NCBI GenBank assembly: GCA_032871835.1
Contig: CM065297.1
Coordinates: 88,557,052 to 88,621,051, forward strand
Source of the DNA: Dipteronia dyeriana
Lineage: Eukaryota > Streptophyta > Magnoliopsida > Sapindales > Sapindaceae
Length of the DNA stretch: 64,000 bases
Direction of reading: 5' to 3'
Shown here: piece after piece, positions 57,501 to 64,000 of the stretch
How the letters are laid out: every line of letters starts with the position of its first letter
Numbering within the stretch: the first letter of the stretch is position 1
Translations under genes and position numbers: made by a program
Notes under the pieces: generated by a model
What the model was told of the DNA's origin: nothing
Databases searched by the model: none
What the model saw: only the letters and a program-made list of their open reading frames with translations

Positions 57501-58534
57501 ATTGGCACCGGATCCCTTGCACAAAAAGGTAACTTTTTTTCTGCCTTAAATATGAGAGAGAGCCACATAGCCCATGGATTGTTGACTAAGGTGCCTCAGA
57601 CCATATGACTGGAGATGCTAAGATATTCGAAACCTATAATCCTTGTCTTGGTAATTTTACAATTAGAATTACTGGTGGTTCATTGTCAAAGGTTACAAGC
57701 ACATGTTCTGTTGTAATATCTTAAAAGCTCACACTTCACTCAGTTTTTTTTGTTCCAAACTTGGATTGTAACCTATTATCAATTAGCAAACTTACTCAGG
57801 AACTAAACTACATGACTAGTTTTTTTCCCGAACATTGTGAATTTCAGGACTTGGATTCGAGAAAGATGATTGGCAATGCTGAGCTGTGTTCGAGACTCTA
57901 TCTTCTCAAGGTTGAAGGTTTCCCAAAAAGACAACCATAAACAACACAGTGTGCATCTCTCAAAAGTGAATCTAGTTCGTATGCTAGGACAAATAATGAT
58001 AGAGTAATAATGTTGTGACACTATAGGTTGGGTCACCCCAATTTTTTGTATCTCAAAAAGATTTTCCCAACGTTGTTTTATAATAAAAATCCTAAGTATT
58101 TTCGGTTGAAATCTGTCAGTTATCTAAACATACCCATGAAGTTTATCCAAACCAATTATACATCTCATCATTTTCAATAATTCACAGTGATGTCTATGGA
58201 CCATCTAGAGTCAGTAATATTACTGATGCTAGGTGGTTTGTCTCCTTCATAGACGATCACACTAGTATTACTTGGATTTTCCTCATGAAAGAAAAGTCTG
58301 CAGTGGCTCAAATTTTCAAAAAAATCAACAAAATGATTCAAAATTAGTTTTAGACTGAAATTCAAATTTTAAGAATCGATAATGCTAAGAAGTATTTTAA
58401 CTCAGTCTTAGGAAATTATTTGTGAGTGAAGGTATTATTCATCAAAGTTCATTTGTTGAGACTCCTCAGCAATTGGAGTCTCATAAATAAAAAAATAGAC
58501 ATCTTTTAGAGGTGGCGAGATCCCTAATGTTTTC
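57501..58534 (+). pseudogene. Copia protease and integrase N-terminal part
   Basis: Pieces in shifting frames: a protease-like block (GASDHMTGDAKIF near 57590-57630; PNLDCNLLSISKLTQE near 57755-57800), GAG-pre-integrase (HYRLGHPNFLYLKK near 58020-58060) and the integrase start (RWFVSFIDDHTS near 58230-58260). It breaks off at the target site of the solo LTR. Confidence 0.75.
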
Positions 58535-58754
58535 TATTGGGGTTTATGTCTTAAAACTTGTAATTTGTAAATGAATAGTAATATAAATAAAAGAATAGTT
58601 TAATTCATTCATCTTATGTCATATATTGTGTGTAACTTGTGCATTTAACATCCAAGATTACCGAATATAATCTCGAACTGTACATGTTGACGGTGATTTT
58701 TGGATTACATAGGATCAATCACGTGTCTAACAAGTGAGTATAGATCGACAATTG

Positions 58755-59718
58755 CATTACGAATTAAAATTAGCAAAAGTAGATAGGGCATACAATTTTA
58801 CGCAGTAAAACCCCAAAGTGGGGAAACATCCACGGTTGTCGGTGACAGCGCGAAGAATTCACTATGAATAGAATGATTATACACTCAATCTCTCCTCATT
58901 TTTTGGCGTCTCTATATTTTTGTGTATCTTTTCTACGGGTTGTTCTCTCTTTCTACAATGAGATTATGGGTCTATTTATATGTGCATAGAACCCTAATCC
59001 TTGATATACAAATAAGGAAATATGATGGTGTTTAATTAGGACTGGTTACTTGTTGAAGTCGTCTTTGTCTTCTTTGTCTTCTTTTTTGTTTCGGAGATCT
59101 TGTGTATTGAACTAGAGTCTTCGTAGGATTCTAGTTGAATGGTCCGCTTAGGATTTATTTCCTGATTTGTGTGAGTCTTCTAGAAGAGCTGAGTTATTGC
59201 TTGATTTGGACTCATTTCCTGTTTGGTATTTATCCTTCTGGAAGCTTTGAGTTCTTTTATGAATAAAATTCTCTGACACTAAAGAGGGAATAAGGATATT
59301 TCCTTATTGGAGTGTGATTCTAGATTCATTGTTTAAGTAAGACAATTCTTCTTTGTATTTGAGTCGTAGTTGCCTTTAACGTCTCCCACACGTTGTACAA
59401 CTGACCAATTGTCTAGTTCTGACCAGACTTCTTTTATTCCGATCGAATGGTCCCGACCAAGTTGTCTCTACCCGATCTGCTAGTTTCCCCGATCAAGTTT
59501 TTTGTACCCGATCGGTTAGTTTCCCCGACCAGGTTATTTATGCCCGATCAATTAATTTTCCAGACCATCTTGGATAATCTTGACTAGGCATTGAGATTAT
59601 CTATTAATTGCCTTGGATTAATCTTCCCTTATTAACTTTTATGACGTGACATATCTAATCACCCGTGTTTTCAGGTGATCATGTTGACTTGTCATGCTAT
59701 CAAAAAATCTCTATAACA
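58755..59718. repeat. LTR-like insertion nested in the solo LTR
   Basis: Sequence between about 58755 and 59718 differs in character from its host. It has a leader-like AACCCCAAAGTGGGG and ACATCCACGG, similar in style to the minus-strand LTR at 26-27 kb. It ends near CTCTATAACA. Exact borders and the target duplication were not resolved. Confidence 0.4.
59439..59579. repeat. 36-bp tandem repeat, four copies
   Basis: CCGATC-initiated units start at 59439, 59472, 59508 and 59544 (spacings 33, 36, 36), each with TAGTTTCCCCGA-like and GACCA/ATCAAGTT parts. Confidence 0.8.
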
Positions 59719-60782
59719 GTGTATATGAATGTCATATACAGATGGATAAAGTAAGAGACTTGCAATCTAAAAAGTCCGTAGATAGCAAATAAAGTTAAGT
59801 AATTTATTTATGGTTAATCTACAGTTGCGGTCCATTCCGTAGTGTATTGTGATCATATCATATATCATTCATATGGAGATATGAGAATGAAGGCACCTTG
59901 TATGATATGATCATATAGGACTGGGCCATGATCTATATAAATCTCTCACTAAGATCCGTTTAACTATGAGACTCATATATATCAATTAATGATGACTATA
60001 TGTGGGTGATCTTAATCCTGAGTGTCTTATCGACTCCTTCATGTTAAAAATGGTCTTTGATATATCATGGGTGAGGTCGGAGTAGCATTCCAGATCAATA
60101 TGCTCCGTATGTCGGGATCACGATTTGACTTGTGGCTTGGAAGATTTGTACATAATAGTGGAATATACTCCTTCTTGCGAGAAGTAGATAGTAGTTCCCT
60201 TAAGGGTTGATTCGGGACTTGAACAGTATGAGCGTTCTCCTAATTTCGTAAGGAATGTAAAATTTATTGTTCATTAGAGAATCAATGATACTTAATGAAA
60301 ATATATAATTAGAGGGGTATAACAAACATTATGGCCCAGCTCTAATTATGAATTATTTGTGGAGGATCATATCATATGCAATAGTTATATCAATGGACAC
60401 TGAGTAATATTGGTTTGTGTAAAAACGTCTACAATTGAGAAAGTGCAGCGTCGGGTTTTAAGAAGAATAATATCGAAATTAATAATCATGAAATATTAAT
60501 TAAAGAGTTTAATTAATTATTTCTAAGGATTATAGGAGCTCAAAATACTGTGGGTTTATTAGGTTCCCTTACTAGCCCGATCGATTTTGGTAACAAGGGT
60601 CACAGTTAATTAATTGAATTGTCCAATTAATTGTGTTACGAAAGTGACACGTATCTATTCGAAAATTAATGAATAATGAGATTCTTTAATTAACGAATAC
60701 TAATGATTTTATTAATTAAATAATTAGATTATTTAATTGTGCAATTAATCATTAGATGAAGGGTGTTGATTGATATTTAATT

Positions 60783-60785
<3 letters not shown>

Positions 60786-60871
<86 letters not shown>
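60786..60871. repeat. Compound (TA)n(TG)n microsatellite
   Basis: About 20 TA units run directly into about 23 TG units. It lies inside the solo LTR. Confidence 0.95.
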
Positions 60872-60874
<3 letters not shown>

Positions 60875-61321
60875 GGAAACTAATTTTTGAGACAGACAAC
60901 AAAAGAGAGAGAACGATTAAGACTTAATCGTACGTAAAGCAAAAAGAAAGAAAAAAAAAAGAACCCTATAAGTGTTTTAGGCGTTCGGTCAAGAAGAAAA
61001 AAAAATCCTTCTTCTTCTCTCTTCATCCTCCTGTTGTTCCCAAGTACCGTGACGCTTCCACACGCAGTTACCAGTCCCGAGAGATAACGAGGAAGATCAA
61101 GTTATTCAAATCAAGAGCAGATCTTAAAGAGAATGAGCCATTAACGAATGTATAAAGAAACTGCTTCTTCTAGTCTCTTTATTGTCGATTTCGATTTCTT
61201 GTTCTAGTACTATTCCGAAAAATAGATCATAGGCTTTGCTGGTCACAATATTTCTTTATGAATTTTTTTTAAAAAAATCTCTTCCACTGCGCAATCGGTA
61301 AACCGAGGTTCCAACATTTTC

Positions 61322-62887
61322 ATATAATGTTCCAAAGCATTTTTTGGGGGAAGCTGTTCTTACATCGGCCTATTTAATTAATAGATTACCATATAGGGTT
61401 CTTGGGTTTCAAACACCGTGTCAAGTCCTTCTCAAAACCTATCCTGATACATGACTTCTGTCACATATTCCTACTAGGATGTTTGGTTGCTCGGCATTTG
61501 TTCATATCAATCAACAAAATAGTAGCAAATTATATCCTAAATCAGTCAAGTGTATATTTGATGGATACTCTCCAACAAAAAAAAGATATAAATGTTATTC
61601 TCTAGCAAACAATATATTTTATATTTCTATGGATATAACATTTTTGGAAACTCAGCCATATTATCCCAAAACTAAAATTCAACGGGGGGGAGGGGGATCA
61701 GGATTCTCACAATATATCACATATTCAAAATCTATCACATTCCTCTCCTAATCATGATGAAACTCTATCTTATATTCCTTTAACTTTTGATCAAAGTGAA
61801 ACACTTGATTGTTATCATCACATGCCACTTAATCATGTTGAAGTCGGTCAGCCCAGTCAGCAACCAGAACCACATGTCACTCTTAAGCCTAGTCAACACA
61901 TTGAAAATCCTGTCATCATCATGCCCACTCATACATCATCTGCTGCTATCAGTAAAGATTTAATTATGTATACCAAGAAGAACCGGAAAGGGATAGATCA
62001 TCGAACACACTCAAAGCAGACCCAAGAATTGAAGCAGGATCATCCAGTCCAAGAATCTCAACCAAACACAGAAACTGCCAGGAACAATTTTGGTAAAAAT
62101 ATTTCAGACCTTTCCCTTACTAAGAATGAGTATGGTGACAGTGATCAACCTATTGTGTTGAGAAAGAGATTAAGAGAATGTAGGGACCAACCAAGGTATC
62201 CGATGTGCGAGTTCATCTCTTATGAGGGATTATCTCTAGATTTTCGATCATTTATTGTCAACATCTCAAAAATTCAAGTTCCTAACAGTTTACATGAAGC
62301 CTTGAAGATTCCTGAATAGAGAGCCGCGGTCTGGGAAGAAATGAGAGTCTTAGAAAAAAAAATCAAACCTAGGAGATGTCTGAATTGCCAAACGGAAAGA
62401 ATCCACTGGGTTGCAATTAGATCTTTATCGTGAAACATAAGGAAGATGGGAGCGTTGAACGGTTCAAGGCCCGGTTAGTCACGAAGGGATTCACACAATT
62501 CTATGGGATTAAATATGAGGAAACGTTTGCTCCGATGGCAAAACTTAATACTATCCGGGTATTACTGTCATTAGCAGTAAATTTGGATCGACCATTATAT
62601 CAATTGGATATTAAGAATGTCTTCATGAATGACGCCCTTGAAGAAGAAGTGTACATGGAGTTTCCTCCCAGCCTTGATACATACTTAAAGAATAATAAAG
62701 TATATATACTCAGAAAATCACTATATGGGCTTTAACAATCGCAACGAGCTTGGTTTGAAAGGTTTACAAAGGTAGTGACAAGGCGTGAATACTTACAGTG
62801 TCAAGCCGACCACACACTGTTTGTAAAACACTCATCTGAAGGAAAAATCACCATAATTATTGTGTATATAGATGACATTATCTTTAC
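61322..62887 (+). pseudogene. Copia integrase C-terminal part and reverse transcriptase
   Basis: Resumes with GEAVLTSAYLINRLP (about 61350-61395) and FGCSAFVHI (about 61480). A variable linker follows (61822-62319), then RT: RFKARLVTKGFTQ, YEETFAPMAK, YQLDIKNVFMNDALEEE, SLYGL followed by a stop near 62735, and VYIDDIIF near 62862-62885. The copy B MITE interrupts directly after this last motif. Confidence 0.82.
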
Positions 62888-63495
62888 TAGATATGCACAT
62901 TTTCCCTAGTGCCCAGTGCCCCAATTCCCCGCATCCTCATCACCATTTGGGGATTTTTTTTCTTTTTTTTGGTTGGGGGGATGAAAATCATCCCCAAATT
63001 GAAATGGGGATGGGGCCCCTCCCCCTCCCCATCTTCATTTTCTCATTTCCCCTCAAACATATATAAAAATAATTAAAATATATCTTTTTAATATCTTTCT
63101 TTTATTCTTTGAAACCCTAAGTATATATACACATTTACTCTTTTTACTGTAATAATAGATTTTATTTTATATTTGTAATGGAATGTTTGAATTTTTTAGT
63201 TTAATTTGTAATTTTTAGTTAAATGGAAAAACAGGGAACAGAGAAAAACGGAAAAACGGAAAAACGGAAAAACGGAAAAACGGAAAAACGGAAAAACGGA
63301 AAAACGGAAAAAAACCGAGAAAAACTGGAAAAATGGAGAACCGAGGTTGGGGTTGGATATACCTCCTTCCAAAATTTCCCATCTCTATTTTTCCCAAATG
63401 GAGTAATGGGATGGGGGATGAGGGAAGGGTCTGGGAAGTGGGAATAAGGATGAGGGGACCTATATCCATCATCATTCCCCAAATGTGCATATATA
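62888..63495. mobile_element. hAT-type MITE, copy B, inside Copia RT
   Basis: Ends TAGATATGCAC and, inverted, TATATATGCAC. The 8-base flanks ATCTTTAC and ATCCTTAT agree at 6 of 8. It shares with copy A the segment GATGAAAATCATCCCCAAAT, the GGGGAT-rich arms and ACCTATATCCATC near the right end. It carries an 8-bp (CGGAAAAA) array of about eight copies at 63249-63312 instead of copy A's poly-G run. Confidence 0.8.
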
Positions 63496-63503
63496 ATCCT
63501 TAT

Positions 63504-64000
63504 AGGGAATTGTGATGAGGAAATACAGAGGCTGAAAAGTTTTTTAGCAAAAAAAAATCGAAATTAAAGACTTAGGAAACCTCAAATACTTTCTTGGAAT
63601 GGAAGTGGGACGATCAAAGAGGGGTATTGTAGTTTCTCAGCGTAAGTACATATTAGACTTACTAAGATAAACCGATATGTTTGATTGCAAACCCATTGAG
63701 ACTCCTATGGACCATACAGTCAAACTGGGAACTCTGACAGGAAGTGCACTTGCAGACAAAGGCCGATTTCAACGGCTGGTGGCAAAACTAATCTATCTCT
63801 CACATACAAGACTAGATATTTGATTCCCGTTGAGTACAATAAGTCAGTTCATGAAAAATCCTACTAAAGAGAATATGAGTGCAGTATTCAGAATTCTGAG
63901 GTATCTGAAGATGACACCAGGATAGGGTCTATGTTTCAAAAATGCCTTAAGTAGGTATATTGAGATCTTCTCTGATGCTGATTGAGCCAGTTCTGTAATA
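63504..64000 (+). pseudogene. Copia RT end and RNase H start
   Basis: Continues the RT frame ([26 protein letters not shown], then QRKYILDLL), the connection region (CKPIETPMD, LIYLSHTRLDI) and the RNase H start (EIFSDAD followed by TGA). Stops occur near 63668, 63820, 63925 and 63983. Runs off the right edge. Confidence 0.82.

Larger units (their letters stand above)
58535..61316 (+). mobile_element. Solo LTR inserted in Copia integrase
   Basis: Flanked by TTTTC on both sides (58530-58534 and 61317-61321), a perfect 5-bp duplication. Ends TATTGGGG and CCAACA, the expected TGTTGG/CCAACA with one change. No internal domain or second LTR is present, so it is a solo LTR left by recombination. 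It is unusually long because another LTR-like segment sits within it. The Copia integrase frame resumes directly after it. Confidence 0.75.
55442..64000 (+). mobile_element. Old Ty1/Copia element with nested insertions, runs off right edge
   Basis: A probable 5' LTR, primer site, gag, protease, integrase, RT and RNase H follow in Copia order on the plus strand. They are interrupted by a hAT-type MITE (56466-57194), a solo LTR (58535-61316) and a second MITE of the same family (62888-63495). Removing these rejoins the Copia protein segments. Many stops show age. RNase H continues past the window end, so the 3' LTR is not seen. Confidence 0.88.

Noticed and set aside
59401..59600. The 36-bp array as a possible satellite
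   Set aside because: Only four copies, and confined to an LTR-like segment.
63215..63490. Phe/Pro/Ser-rich minus-strand frames with repeated FPFFRFSV
   Set aside because: Translation of the CGGAAAAA array in MITE copy B.
1..64000. CRISPR-like arrays, tRNA or rRNA genes, operons
   Set aside because: Direct repeats found are tandem minisatellites without unique spacers. No tRNA or rRNA fold was recognised; the tRNA-like matches are retrotransposon primer sites.

Overview
The window looks like nuclear DNA from a eudicot plant. The non-coding sequence is AT-rich, genes have spliced GT-AG introns, and the recognisable products are plant-specific: a HECATE-type bHLH, a trichome birefringence-like O-acetyltransferase, a TED7-like proline-rich membrane protein, a PLS-class PPR protein and an invertase/pectin methylesterase inhibitor. 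I cannot name the species. No bacterial, viral or organellar gene block is present, and I found no undescribed multi-gene system. The interest lies in nested transposons and in details of the host gene models.

Layout. 1-5144: a broken L1-type LINE on the minus strand, cut within its endonuclease by the 5' LTR of an Athila-like Gypsy element whose gag runs off the left edge. 5.1-10.7 kb: gene-poor DNA with a palindrome, a 21-bp array and three MITE-like elements, one with an 8-bp target duplication. 10749-11441: intronless HEC3-like bHLH gene. 11.4-17.3 kb: intergenic, with a small MITE and a 1.5-kb Mutator-like non-autonomous element. 18089-23409: four-exon TBL gene. 24216-24935: TED7-like gene. 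26197-32235: a complete, fairly young Copia element (minus strand) with paired LTRs and a perfect 5-bp target duplication. 32603-34027: PPR gene (minus). 34501-41110: twelve-exon FAS2 gene (chromatin assembly factor 1 subunit, minus) carrying a TRIM and a MITE in introns, one GC-AG intron and an upstream E2F-type site. 41.9-45 kb: AT-rich intergenic DNA. 45082-50751: a decayed chromodomain Gypsy element (plus). 51113-51667: inhibitor gene (minus). 51.9-55.4 kb: a Mutator-type MITE, an LTR remnant and degenerate repeats. 55442-64000: an old Copia element (plus) interrupted by two copies of one hAT-type MITE family and by a solo LTR that itself holds LTR-like sequence.

The host genes show no sign of working as a unit. 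Three relate to the cell wall or apoplast (TBL, TED7-like, inhibitor), one is a developmental regulator (HEC3-like), one loads histones at replication (FAS2) and one is probably an organelle RNA factor (PPR). Exon boundaries were set by hand from splice consensus, reading-frame continuity and family resemblance. UTR limits are mostly unknown.
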